Below, piece by piece: positions 10,840 to 19,553 of a stretch of DNA of 64,000 nucleotides (positions within the stretch are counted from its first letter, which is position 1; each line of letters starts with the position of its first letter). Location: NCBI RefSeq assembly GCF_010211765.1, contig NZ_PDWO01000005.1, positions 124,001-188,000 of the forward strand, in the 5' to 3' direction. Origin of the DNA: Pseudoxanthomonas kaohsiungensis. Lineage in GTDB: Bacteria > Pseudomonadota > Gammaproteobacteria > Xanthomonadales > Xanthomonadaceae. Made by a program: the position numbers and the translations under genes. The notes under the pieces were generated by a model. The model was given only the letters and a program-made list of their open reading frames with translations, was not told where the DNA came from and ran no database searches.

Positions 10840-11115
10840 ATGTCCAAGGGGCAATCTCTGCAGGACCCGTTCCTGAACGCACTCCGTCGCGAACGCGTCC
10901 CGGTGTCGGTCTACCTGGTGAACGGCATCAAGCTGCAGGGTACGATCGAGTCCTTCGACCAGTTCGTGGTGCTGCTGCGCAGCACCGTCAGCCAGATGGT
11001 CTACAAGCACGCCATTTCCACCGTCGTGCCGTCGCGCAATGTCCGGGTCGGACCGGGTGGCGGCTACGTGCAGCAGCCGGGCGAGCCCGAGGAAGGCGGC
11101 GACGAGGCCGAATGA
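10840..11115 (+). CDS. hfq: Hfq RNA chaperone
   Basis: A 91-residue Sm-like hexameric chaperone that pairs small RNAs with mRNAs. Sm1 (about 10-50, including [21 protein letters not shown]) and Sm2 ([12 protein letters not shown]) are intact. The C-terminal tail is short, Gly- then Glu-rich and acidic ([10 protein letters not shown]). The ATG at 10840 is preceded by AAGGGG. miaA precedes and hflX follows, the conserved order. Confidence 0.97.
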   Translation: MSKGQSLQDPFLNALRRERVPVSVYLVNGIKLQGTIESFDQFVVLLRSTVSQMVYKHAISTVVPSRNVRVGPGGGYVQQPGEPEEGGDEAE

Positions 11116-11168
11116 CCACGCACCGCGACCGGGCAGGTTGACGGTGCCGTTGCTTCCCGGAGTCCTGT

Positions 11169-12482
11169 TTGTTCGAACGTTCCCGCAAGGGTGAACACGC
11201 GTTGCTGATCCAGCCCCACGCCGGTGGGGCCGTGCCCGAGGACGTGCTGGAGGAATTCGCCGACCTGGCGCGTTCGGCCGGCGCCAGCGTGGCCGCCACG
11301 CTCACCGCGCGCATCGACCGCCCCAATCCCGCCACCCTGATCGGCAGCGGCAAGCTGGACGAGGTCAAGGCCGCGGCCGAGGCCACCGGCGCCGACCTGA
11401 TCCTGGTCAACCACCCGCTCAGCCCCGGCCAGGAGCGCAACCTGGAGAGGGCGCTGCAGCGGCGGGTGGTCGACCGCACCGGGCTGATCCTGGACATCTT
11501 CGCCCAGCGCGCCCGCAGCCACGAAGGCAAGCTGCAGGTCGAGCTGGCCCAGCTCCGGCACATGGCCACCCGCCTGGTCCGCGGCTGGACCCACCTGGAG
11601 CGCCAGCGCGGCGGCGCGATCGGCCTGCGCGGCCCCGGCGAAACCCAGCTGGAAACCGACCGCCGCCTGCTGCAGAAGCGCCTGGAGCAGCTGCAACGGC
11701 GCCTGGACAAGGTCGAGGTGCAGCACACCCAGATGCGGCGCGCGCGCGTGCGCAGCGAGCTGCCGCGGGTGGCCCTGGTCGGCTACACCAATGCCGGCAA
11801 GTCCACGCTGTTCAATGCGCTGACCGGCGCCGACGCCTACGCGGCGGACCAGTTGTTCGCCACCCTGGACCCGACCGTGCGCCGTATCGCGCTGCCGGGC
11901 GGCAGCGTGGTCCTGGCCGACACGGTCGGCTTCGTGCGCGACCTGCCGCATGAGCTCGTCGCCGCGTTCCGCTCGACCCTGTCGGAGGCGCGCGAGGCCG
12001 ACCTGTTGCTGCACGTGATCGACGCCGCCGACCCGCACCGCGACGACCGCATCGCCCAGGTCGACGCGGTGCTGGCCGAAGTCGGCGCCGGCGACCTGCC
12101 GCAGCTGCTGGTGTTCAATAAGATCGACCGGATCGAGGGCGCCGAGGCGCGCCACGACCACAGCGGCGGCGACGCCGACGACCCCGGCCACCGCGAGCGG
12201 GTATGGCTGTCGGCGCGCGACGGCCGCGGCCTGGAGCTGCTGCAGGCCGCGCTGGCCCGGCGCCTGGACCTGCAGCGCGTGTTCGGCGAGCTGCGCCTGC
12301 CGCCGCAGGCCGGGCGGCTGCGGGCGCGCCTGCACCAGCTGGAGGCGGTCCGCGCCGAGCAGGCCGACGAGCACGGCTGGCTGCTGCAGGTGGACCTGCC
12401 GCGGAGCGAAGTCGAGCGCCTGGCCGCCCGCGCCGATGGCGAGCCGTTGCGCGCGATGCTGCCGCCGCGGCAGGACGACTGA
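11169..12482 (+). CDS. hflX: HflX, ribosome-splitting GTPase
   Basis: A 437-residue GTPase of the Obg-HflX group that binds 50S and can rescue stalled ribosomes under heat stress. The N-terminal HflX domain carries GSGKLDEVK, a coiled-coil linker holds GGAIGLRGPGETQLE, and the G domain begins at GYTNAGKSTLF (about residue 204). DTVGFVRDLPH is the G3 region. It lies 53 bp after hfq. The start MFERSRKGEHALL is the family N-terminus and uses the first in-frame ATG. Confidence 0.96.
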   Translation: MFERSRKGEHALLIQPHAGGAVPEDVLEEFADLARSAGASVAATLTARIDRPNPATLIGSGKLDEVKAAAEATGADLILVNHPLSPGQERNLERALQRRVVDRTGLILDIFAQRARSHEGKLQVELAQLRHMATRLVRGWTHLERQRGGAIGLRGPGETQLETDRRLLQKRLEQLQRRLDKVEVQHTQMRRARVRSELPRVALVGYTNAGKSTLFNALTGADAYAADQLFATLDPTVRRIALPGGSVVLADTVGFVRDLPHELVAAFRSTLSEAREADLLLHVIDAADPHRDDRIAQVDAVLAEVGAGDLPQLLVFNKIDRIEGAEARHDHSGGDADDPGHRERVWLSARDGRGLELLQAALARRLDLQRVFGELRLPPQAGRLRARLHQLEAVRAEQADEHGWLLQVDLPRSEVERLAARADGEPLRAMLPPRQDD

Positions 12483-12580
12483 AGCCACCGCGCCTGCCGT
12501 TCCGGGTCGGTTCCTGTACCGCAACCGCGCACCGCCAACGGCACATACCAATGGCCCGGGGGCGGCCGGCGCGGTCTTGC

Positions 12581-12586
12581 TAGAAT
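12581..12586 (+). promoter_or_regulatory. Putative -10 box TAGAAT for hflK
   Basis: CTTGCTAGAATCGGGCC places TAGAAT 59 bp before the hflK ATG. The same CTAGAAT or TTAGAAT core followed by CGG occurs before lysC-lysA and purE. No matching -35 is visible. Confidence 0.4.
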
Positions 12587-12645
12587 CGGGCCATGCCCCG
12601 CCCGCGCCCGCGGCGACGGCCGGGACCCTTCGATACGGAGCTTTC

Positions 12646-13791
12646 ATGGTCTGGAACACCCCTGGTAAGGGCGGCCCCGGCAGGAACGGCGATTCGCCCG
12701 ACAGCCCGCCCCGCAATCCCTGGCCCCCGCGCCGTGCCCCCGGCAATGGCGGCGGCGGCCTGGACGGCCTGCTGGCCCGGCTGCGCGACCTGTTCGGCGG
12801 CGGTGGCGGTGGCGGCAGCATCGGCCGCTGGGTGTTGCTGGGCCTGGCCCTGCTGGTCCTGCTGAGCAGCTTCCAGCTGGTCGGCGAGCAGCAGCGCGGC
12901 GTGGTCCTGCGCTTCGGCCAGTTCGCGCGGGTGATGGAACCGGGCCCGAACCTGAAGTGGCCGTGGCCGGTGGAGCGGGTGATCAAGGTCAACGCGACCC
13001 AGATCAAGACCTTCAGCAACACCGTGCCGGTGCTGACCCGCGACGAGAACATCGTCAACGTCACCATGAACGTGCAGTACCGGGTCGGCGATCCGCGCCT
13101 GTACCTGTTCGGCTCCCGCGACGCCGACCGCATGCTCGAGCAGGTCGCGCAGAGCGTGGTCCGCGAACAGGTCGGCCGCGCCGACCTGGATACCGTGCTC
13201 GGTGCGCGCGGCCCGCTGTCGGCCAGCGCCGCGCAGCAGCTGCAGGCCTCGCTCGACGCCTACCGCACCGGCCTGGTCGTGACCGAGCTGAACCTGCAGG
13301 ACGCGCGTCCGCCGGAGGAGGTCAAGCCGGCCTTCGACGAGGTCAACAGCGCCCAGCAGATCAAGGACCAGCTGATCAACGAGGCGCGCGCCTATGCCGC
13401 GCGCGTGGTGCCGGAGGCGCGCGGCGAGGCCGCGCGCCGGCGCACCGTGGCGGAAGGTTACAAGGCGGCCAAGATCGCCCAGGCCGAGGGTGACGCGGCC
13501 CGCTTCAGCCTGTTGCGCGACGAGTACCGCAACGCGCCGGAGGTCACCCGCAAGCGCCTTTGGCTGGAAACCGTGCAGGACGTGCTGGCGAAGAACCGCA
13601 CCGTGGTCGGCGGCGACGGACGCCAGCTGATCTACGTGCCGATGGCGCCCGCCGGCGCGGCCACGAACGCCCCGGTAGGTCCGGCGATCGGCGCCGAGGC
13701 GCTGATGCCCGCGATCGAAAGCACTCCCGAAGCGGGACGCGGCACCGGCCGCGAGTCCGCCCGCACCGGCCGTGAGGATCCCGCCCGATGA
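12646..13791 (+). CDS. hflK: HflK, FtsH modulator subunit
   Basis: A 381-residue SPFH/band-7 membrane protein that, with HflC, forms the cage around FtsH and modulates its proteolysis. A Gly/Pro-rich cytoplasmic N-terminus (1-62) precedes one TM segment (about 63-80), then the periplasmic SPFH domain starting EQQRGVVLRFGQFAR. A long Ala/Glu-rich coiled coil follows. GGAG lies 6 bp before the chosen ATG. The stop overlaps the hflC start by ATGA, so the two subunits are translationally coupled. Confidence 0.96.
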   Translation: MVWNTPGKGGPGRNGDSPDSPPRNPWPPRRAPGNGGGGLDGLLARLRDLFGGGGGGGSIGRWVLLGLALLVLLSSFQLVGEQQRGVVLRFGQFARVMEPGPNLKWPWPVERVIKVNATQIKTFSNTVPVLTRDENIVNVTMNVQYRVGDPRLYLFGSRDADRMLEQVAQSVVREQVGRADLDTVLGARGPLSASAAQQLQASLDAYRTGLVVTELNLQDARPPEEVKPAFDEVNSAQQIKDQLINEARAYAARVVPEARGEAARRRTVAEGYKAAKIAQAEGDAARFSLLRDEYRNAPEVTRKRLWLETVQDVLAKNRTVVGGDGRQLIYVPMAPAGAATNAPVGPAIGAEALMPAIESTPEAGRGTGRESARTGREDPAR

Positions 13792-14651
13792 AGTACTCCC
13801 TCTGGATCGCCCTGGCGGTGGCCGCCGCGCTGGGCCTGCTCGGTTCGGTCTACGTGGTCCGCGAGGGCCAGGTCGCGCTCGTGCTGAACCTCGGCCGCGT
13901 GGCGCGCACCGACATCGGCCCGGGCCTGCACTTCAAGGTGCCGCTGGTGGAGACCGTGCGCACCTTCGACAGTCGCTTCGCGCTGGTCGACTTTTCGCCG
14001 GAGCGCTACCTGACGTCCGAGCGCAAGGACGTCAGCGTCGATTTCGTGGCGATCGGCTACATCAACGACGCGCGCGCGTTCTACCGGGCCACCGGCGGCG
14101 TCGAATCGGCCGCCGCCGACCGCCTGGCGCCGATCATCAAGGACTCGCTGCGCAACGAGATCAACTCGCGCACGCTGACCCAGCTGGTGTCCGGCGACCG
14201 CAGCGAGGTGATCGCCCGGCAGCTGGACGGCATCAACAAGGGCGCCGAGACGCTGGGCATGCGCATCGTCGACATCCGCCTCAAGCAGATCGACCTGCCG
14301 ACCGACAGCGACGTGATCACGCAGGTCTACGACCGCATGCGCGCCGAGCGCAAGCAGGTGGCCAGCGCCTTGCGCGCCGAGGGCGAGGAGCAGGCGCGCA
14401 CGGTGCGCGCCCAGGCCGACCGCGACCAGGCGGTGCTGGTGGCGGAGGCCGAGCGCGACGCGCAGCAGCTGCGCGGCGAAGGCGACGCCCAGGCCGCGCG
14501 GCTGTTCGCGGAAGCGGCCAGCCAGGATCCGGCGTTCTTCGCCTTCCACCGCAGCCTGGAGGCCTACCGGGCCGCGTTCGCCGACGGCAAGGGCGTGATC
14601 GTGCTGGAGAAGGACGACCCGTTCCTGCAGTACTTCAAGAACGAACGCTGA
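13788..14651 (+). CDS. hflC: HflC, FtsH modulator subunit
   Basis: A 287-residue SPFH protein, partner of HflK around FtsH. It has an N-terminal TM segment (about 3-22, LWIALAVAAALGLLGSVYVV), the SPFH domain from REGQVALVLNLGRV, and a long helical region with RMRAERKQVASALRAEGEEQA. It ends near FFAFHRSLEAYRAAF, the conserved C-terminal segment. It starts inside the hflK stop, and the DUF2065 gene starts one base before its end. Confidence 0.96.
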   Translation: MKYSLWIALAVAAALGLLGSVYVVREGQVALVLNLGRVARTDIGPGLHFKVPLVETVRTFDSRFALVDFSPERYLTSERKDVSVDFVAIGYINDARAFYRATGGVESAAADRLAPIIKDSLRNEINSRTLTQLVSGDRSEVIARQLDGINKGAETLGMRIVDIRLKQIDLPTDSDVITQVYDRMRAERKQVASALRAEGEEQARTVRAQADRDQAVLVAEAERDAQQLRGEGDAQAARLFAEAASQDPAFFAFHRSLEAYRAAFADGKGVIVLEKDDPFLQYFKNER

Positions 14652-14839
14652 TGCCGGGCGCGCTGCTCCAGGCGCTGTGCCTGGTCGCGGTGATCGAGGG
14701 GTTGTTCCTGTTCGCCGCGCCGGGGTTGTGGCGGCGGACGATGGAGCAGCTGCTGCAGCGGCCGGACGGCGCGCTGCGGCGGCTCGGCGCCGTGGTCCTG
14801 CTCGCGGGTGTCGTGTCCCTGTGGTGGCTGCGCTTGTAG
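14651..14839 (+). CDS. DUF2065 (YjeT-like) small membrane protein
   Basis: A 62-residue protein with two hydrophobic helices (about 5-24 and 44-60) joined by a basic loop (WRRTMEQLLQRPDGALRRLG). This matches DUF2065/YjeT, normally found between hflC and purA; its function is unknown. The ATG overlaps the hflC stop. The TAG stop at 14837-14839 is part of the GTAG that opens a REP element. No purA follows; two phzF-like genes on the other strand do. Confidence 0.85.
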   Translation: MPGALLQALCLVAVIEGLFLFAAPGLWRRTMEQLLQRPDGALRRLGAVVLLAGVVSLWWLRL

Positions 14840-14931
14840 GAGCCCATCCTCATGGGCGACACGGGCGTCGGAGCCACGGGAACGTCGCCTGTGCCGGCGG
14901 CATCGGGTCGCCCATGAAGATGGGCTCCTAC
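14836..14931. repeat. REP pair (type A), single copy
   Basis: An inverted pair of REP units: GTAGGAGCCCATCCTCATGG... on the left, and its reverse on the right ending ...ATGGGCTCCTAC. The outer arms are 25 bp with one mismatch. Each arm is itself a hairpin (GCCCAT-CCTC-ATGGGC). The leading GTAG is the tetranucleotide typical of REPs moved by RAYT transposases. Three tandem copies of the same type sit at 34909-35243. It lies between convergent genes and may also act as a transcript end. Confidence 0.88.
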
Positions 14932-14963
14932 ACGAAGAAGTGCCTGCTCGATCGGGCGACCGC

Positions 14964-15842
14964 TCAGGGCCAGTCGATGGTGCCGCGTACCACGCTGACC
15001 ACGCGGCCACCGGACCAGACCTCGCCCTCGGCATCGACCTGCATGTCCAATCGCGCGTCGTAGCCGACTTCGCGCCCCTGGCTCACGCGGTAACGGCCGT
15101 CGCGGCCGGGCAGCGCATCGCGCAGCGAAAGCCAGGCGGCCAACGTGGCGTTCGCCGCACCCGAGGCGGCATCCTCGAACACCGCCGGGCCACCGACGAA
15201 CGCACGTGCGGCGACCTGGTAGTCGCTGCCGCTGCAGCGGGCGAAGGCCAGCACGCCCATGCTGTCGGTGCCGCGGGCCAGGCCGGCAATGGCTTCCCAG
15301 TCCGGCATGGCGTTGCGCAGGCTGGCCTCGTCGCGCGCTTCGGCGATCCACCAGCGGCGCCCGCCATCCATCAGCGCCGGTGGAAGCTCGCCCAACGGCA
15401 GCCAGTCCAGCGCTTCGGCCATGCGCGAGCCGCGGCCGTCGGCCGTTTCCACCAGGCGCGCGCGTGGCGTGCGGATCGCGATGCGCCGGACCCCGCCGTC
15501 GGCGTCCACCCGCAGCGGCAGCAGGCCGGCGATGCCCTCCTGCACCAGCAGCCCGTCGCGTGCCTGGGCGAGGCCGGCCTCGAGCACCACATGGGCGGTG
15601 CCGACGCTGGGATGGCCGGCGAACGGCACCTCGCGCTTCGGGCTGAACATGCGGATGCCGTAGCTGGCCCCTTCGCGGGTCGGCGGGAACACGAACGTCG
15701 TCTCGGGAAGCCGCGTCCAGCGGGCGATGGCCTGCATCGCCGCCTCGTCCAGGCCGCTTGCGTCCGGCAGCACGGCCAGCGGGTTGCCGGCGCCGGGGCG
15801 GTCGGCGAACACGTCCACCTGGACGAAGGGGCGGGTGGCCAT
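14964..15842 (-). CDS. PhzF-family isomerase/epimerase-like protein (copy 1)
   Basis: A 292-residue PhzF-fold protein: two similar half-barrels with the active site between them. The catalytic Glu lies in LPETTFVFPP (about residue 47). GHPSVGTAHV and EDAASGAANATLAAWL mark the conserved loops. Members range from phenazine-pathway isomerases to uncharacterised housekeeping proteins. No other phz genes are present, so phenazine synthesis is not implied. A second homologue starts just upstream on the same strand with a 32-bp gap; the pair looks like an old tandem duplication. Confidence 0.88.
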   Translation of the reverse strand: MATRPFVQVDVFADRPGAGNPLAVLPDASGLDEAAMQAIARWTRLPETTFVFPPTREGASYGIRMFSPKREVPFAGHPSVGTAHVVLEAGLAQARDGLLVQEGIAGLLPLRVDADGGVRRIAIRTPRARLVETADGRGSRMAEALDWLPLGELPPALMDGGRRWWIAEARDEASLRNAMPDWEAIAGLARGTDSMGVLAFARCSGSDYQVAARAFVGGPAVFEDAASGAANATLAAWLSLRDALPGRDGRYRVSQGREVGYDARLDMQVDAEGEVWSGGRVVSVVRGTIDWP

Positions 15843-15874
15843 GGCGACGATCCTGTCGGGGAAGGGGGCCGAGG

Positions 15875-16741
15875 TTACCAGTCCACCGTGCCACGGATCA
15901 CCGCGTGCACTTCACCTCCGACCCACACCCCGCCATCGGCGTCGACGACCAGTTCCAGGCGCGCGTCGCGACCGATCTCGCGGCCCTGGCTGGCGAGGTA
16001 GCGGCCGCCGGCACCCGGCAGGCGGCCGTGGCGGTGAAGCAGGGCGGCGATGCTGGCGTTGACGCTGCCGGTGGCCGGGTCTTCGGCGATGCCCACGCCC
16101 GGAGCGAACGCCCGCACCACCAGGTCCGCGCCGTCGCCCGCGTCCGCGCGCGCGAACACGGCCAGCTTGCCGCTGCCCGGCAGCGCGGCGATCGCGGCCT
16201 GGTCGGGACGCAGCGTGCGCACCGCGGCCTCGTCGGCCAGTTCCAGCAGCCACCAGTCCGGGCCGTTGTTCCAGAGCGCCGGCGGCAGGGCCCCGCGCGC
16301 GGCGCCCCAGACCCGATCGCCGGCCAGCCAGCCCGGCGCCGGTGCATCCACCGGCCTGGCCGCGGGACTGCGCACCGCTGGCAGCAGGCGCTCGCCTTGG
16401 CGCCGGATCCGCACCGGCAGCAGTCCGGCGGCGCATTCCTGCACCAGCTGGCCATCACGTTCGCGGACCAGCCTGGCATCGAGCGCGGCCCAGGCCGCGC
16501 CCACGCTGGGGTGGCCCGCGAACGGCAACTCCATCCGCGGGGTGAAGATCCGGATCGCATAATCGGCGCCGCCGTCGGACGGCGGCAGGAAGAACACGGT
16601 CTCCGACAGGTTGGTCCAGGCGGCGAACGCCTGCATCGCTGCCGCCTCCATGCCCTGCGCGTCGTAGACCACCGCCAGCGGGTTGCCCGCGCCGGCGCGG
16701 GGAGCGAAGACATCGACCTGCAGGTAGCGGCGCGTGGGCAT
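15875..16741 (-). CDS. PhzF-family isomerase/epimerase-like protein (copy 2)
   Basis: A 288-residue paralogue of the neighbouring gene. The catalytic Glu is in LSETVFFLPP and the loop motifs are GHPSVGAAWA and EDPATGSVNASIAALL. N-termini of the two copies align closely (QVDVFAxRxGAGNPLAVxxDA). The middle regions differ much more, which suggests different substrates. It is divergent from lysC-lysA with a 172-bp gap holding both promoters. The substrate is unknown. Confidence 0.88.
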   Translation of the reverse strand: MPTRRYLQVDVFAPRAGAGNPLAVVYDAQGMEAAAMQAFAAWTNLSETVFFLPPSDGGADYAIRIFTPRMELPFAGHPSVGAAWAALDARLVRERDGQLVQECAAGLLPVRIRRQGERLLPAVRSPAARPVDAPAPGWLAGDRVWGAARGALPPALWNNGPDWWLLELADEAAVRTLRPDQAAIAALPGSGKLAVFARADAGDGADLVVRAFAPGVGIAEDPATGSVNASIAALLHRHGRLPGAGGRYLASQGREIGRDARLELVVDADGGVWVGGEVHAVIRGTVDW

Positions 16742-16862
16742 GGCGGGGCGGGCCTGGGCAGCGGGATGGCCGAGCGTACCAGCGCACCGGGTACCGCGCC
16801 GGGCGCATCCGCGACGCCTGCCCGGCGCAGTGCGCGGGCCATCGCCGCAAGCCGATTGCGCT

Positions 16863-16868
16863 TAGAAT
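16863..16868 (+). promoter_or_regulatory. Putative -10 box TAGAAT for lysC-lysA
   Basis: CTTAGAATCGGCGG puts TAGAAT 45 bp before the preferred start at 16914. If transcription begins about 7 bp downstream, the earlier ATG at 16878 would be almost leaderless, which favours the later start. Confidence 0.4.
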
Positions 16869-16913
16869 CGGCGGTTCATGCCCGGTGGTCGGGTGGTCCC
16901 CACAACACACTCC

Positions 16914-19553
16914 ATGTCCCCAGTTTCGCCTGCGCAAGACGCCGCCTCCGGCGGTTGGATCGTCCTCAAGTTCGGTGGCACCTCGGTGTCGCGCCGGCAC
17001 CGCTGGGACACGATCGGCAAACTGGCCAGGCAGCGTGCCGAACAGACGGGCGGGCGCGTGCTGGTGGTGGTATCGGCGCTTTCCGGCGTCACCAACGAAC
17101 TGACCGCGATCGCCGAAGGCAAGGCCGGCGACGGCGCGCCGGACGCGCGCGCGCGCATGGCTGCGCTGGAGCAGCGCCACCGCGACTTCGCCGCCGAGCT
17201 GGACCTGGATGCCGACGCGGTCCTGGGCGGGCGCCTGTCCGCGCTGCGCGCATTGCTCGACGATCCGCGCGCGGCGTCGCGTCCGCTCGACTGGCAGGCC
17301 GAAGTGCTGGGCCAGGGCGAGCTTCTCTCGTCCACGCTCGGCGCCGCCTACCTTCGCGCGCAGGGCCTGGACATGGGCTGGATGGACGCGCGCGACTGGC
17401 TCGACGCGCTGCCGCCGCAGGCCAACCAGAGCGAGTGGTCGCGGCGGCTGTCGGTGAACTGCCAGTGGCAGGCGGACGCGGCATGGCGCGCCCGCTTCGC
17501 GCAACAGCCCACGCGCCTGCTGATCACCCAGGGCTTCATCGCCCGGCACCAGGACGGCGGTACCGCGATCCTCGGCCGCGGCGGCTCGGACACCTCGGCC
17601 GCCTATTTCGGCGCCCTGCTCGGCGCTTCGAAAGTGGAGATCTGGACCGACGTGCCGGGCATGTTCAGCGCCAATCCGCGCGAGGTGCCCGACGCGCGCC
17701 TGCTCAGCCGGCTCGGCTACGCCGAGGCGCAGGAGATCACCACCACCGGCGCCAAGGTGCTGCACCCGCGTTCGATCAAGCCGTGCCGCGATGCCGGCGT
17801 GCCGATGGCGATCCTGGACACCGAGCGCCCGGAACTGCCCGGCACCACCATCGACCGCAGTGCGGCGACGGTGCCGGGGGTGAAGGCGATCAGCCGCCGC
17901 AACGGCGTGGTGCTGGTGTCGGTGGAGGACATCGGCATGTGGCAGCAGGTCGGCTACCTGGCCGAGGTGTTCGCGCTGTTCCGCAAGCACGGCCTGTCGG
18001 TGGACATGATCGGCACCTCGCAGACCAACGTCACCGTGTCGCTGGACCCGAGCGAGAACCTGCTCAGCGAGAACGTGCTGGCGGCGCTGGCCGAAGACCT
18101 GGAGAAGATCGGCCGGGTCAAGGTGATCGTACCCTGCGCCGCGGTCACCCTGGTCGGCCGTGGCATGCGCTCGCTGCTGCACAAGCTGTCGGAGGTGTTC
18201 TCCAGCTTCGGCCACGAGCGGGTGCACATGATCTCGCAGTCGTCCAACGACCTGAACCTGACCTTCGTCATCGACGAGGCCGATGCCGACGGGCTGCTGC
18301 CGGACCTGCACGCCGCGCTGATCGACAGCGGCGCGATGCCGGTGCTGGAGAAGGACGTGTTCGGTCCGCGCTGGCGCGAGATCGACGGATCGCTGCGTCC
18401 GCGTCCGGTGCCTTGGTGGCACGGCGAGCGCGGGCGGCTGCTGGCGATGGCCGCCGAAGGCACGCCGCGCTACGTCTACCACCTGCCGACCGTGCGCGAA
18501 CGCGCGCGCGCGCTGAAGTCGGTGGCGGCGGTCGACCGGCGCTACTACGCGATCAAGGCCAATCCGCACCCGGCGATCCTGCGCGCGCTGGTCGAGGAAG
18601 GCTTCGGCCTGGAATGCGTGTCGCTGGGCGAGCTGCAGCATGTGTTCGCCGCGGTGCCGGGCCTGGATCCGGCGCGTGTGCTGTTCACCCCCAGCTTCGC
18701 GCCGGTGCACGAGTACGAGGCGGGGTTCGCGCTCGGCGTCACGGTGACCGTGGACAGTGTCGAAGCGCTGCGGCGCTGGCCCGAGGTGTTCCGCGGGCGC
18801 CAGATCTGGTTGCGCATCGACCTGGGCCACGGCGACGGCCACCACCAGAAGGTCAACACCGGCGGCAGGGACTCCAAGTTCGGACTGTCGGCGCAGCGCG
18901 TGGACGAGTTCGTCGACGCCGCGCGCGCCCTCGGCATCGCGATCACCGGCCTGCATGCGCACCTGGGCAGCGGCGTGGAGACCGCCGGCCACTGGCGGCT
19001 GATGTGCGACGAGCTGGCCGGGTTCGCCCGCCGCATCGGCACGGTGGCCACGCTGGACATCGGCGGCGGCCTGCCGATCCCGTACAGCGCCGACGACGAA
19101 CCGTTCGATATCGATGCCTGGGCCGCCGGCCTGGCCGAGGTCAAGGCGGTGCATCCGGCGTTCGGGCTGGTGATCGAACCGGGCCGCTACCTGGTCGCCG
19201 AGTGCGGCGTGCTGCTGGCCCATGCCACCCAGGTGATCGAGAAGGATGGCGTGCTGCGCGTGGGCCTGGACGCGGGCATGCATACGCTGGTGCGCCCGGC
19301 GATGTATGACGCCTGGCACGACATCGTCAACCTGCAGCGCCTGGACGCGGCGGCCGACGGCGTGTTCGATGTGGTCGGCCCGATCTGCGAGTCCAGCGAC
19401 GTGTTCGGCCGCCAGCGCCACCTGCCGTCGGACACCGCGCCGGGCGATGTGATGCTCATCGCCGATGCCGGCGCCTACGGCCGTGCCATGACCAGCACCT
19501 ACAACCTGCGCGGGCTGCCGGCCGAGGACGTGATCGATGGCGCCGCGGACTGA
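16914..19553 (+). CDS. lysC-lysA: Bifunctional aspartate kinase / diaminopimelate decarboxylase
   Basis: An 879-residue fusion of the first and last enzymes of lysine synthesis. Residues 1 to about 490 are aspartate kinase: KFGGTS at 19-24, the GRGGSDTSA region, and C-terminal ACT regulatory domains (VSVEDIGMW, FSSFGHERVHMISQSSNDLN). From about 500 on it is PLP-dependent DAP decarboxylase: PLP lysine K548 in YYAIKANPHP, HAHLGSG, GGGLPIPY, and CESSDVFG for the substrate loop. This fusion is a known trait of Xanthomonadaceae. The ACT domains suggest allosteric control by an end product. An ATG at 16878 is an alternative start. A membrane gene overlaps its last 17 bases. Confidence 0.95.
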   Translation: MSPVSPAQDAASGGWIVLKFGGTSVSRRHRWDTIGKLARQRAEQTGGRVLVVVSALSGVTNELTAIAEGKAGDGAPDARARMAALEQRHRDFAAELDLDADAVLGGRLSALRALLDDPRAASRPLDWQAEVLGQGELLSSTLGAAYLRAQGLDMGWMDARDWLDALPPQANQSEWSRRLSVNCQWQADAAWRARFAQQPTRLLITQGFIARHQDGGTAILGRGGSDTSAAYFGALLGASKVEIWTDVPGMFSANPREVPDARLLSRLGYAEAQEITTTGAKVLHPRSIKPCRDAGVPMAILDTERPELPGTTIDRSAATVPGVKAISRRNGVVLVSVEDIGMWQQVGYLAEVFALFRKHGLSVDMIGTSQTNVTVSLDPSENLLSENVLAALAEDLEKIGRVKVIVPCAAVTLVGRGMRSLLHKLSEVFSSFGHERVHMISQSSNDLNLTFVIDEADADGLLPDLHAALIDSGAMPVLEKDVFGPRWREIDGSLRPRPVPWWHGERGRLLAMAAEGTPRYVYHLPTVRERARALKSVAAVDRRYYAIKANPHPAILRALVEEGFGLECVSLGELQHVFAAVPGLDPARVLFTPSFAPVHEYEAGFALGVTVTVDSVEALRRWPEVFRGRQIWLRIDLGHGDGHHQKVNTGGRDSKFGLSAQRVDEFVDAARALGIAITGLHAHLGSGVETAGHWRLMCDELAGFARRIGTVATLDIGGGLPIPYSADDEPFDIDAWAAGLAEVKAVHPAFGLVIEPGRYLVAECGVLLAHATQVIEKDGVLRVGLDAGMHTLVRPAMYDAWHDIVNLQRLDAAADGVFDVVGPICESSDVFGRQRHLPSDTAPGDVMLIADAGAYGRAMTSTYNLRGLPAEDVIDGAAD

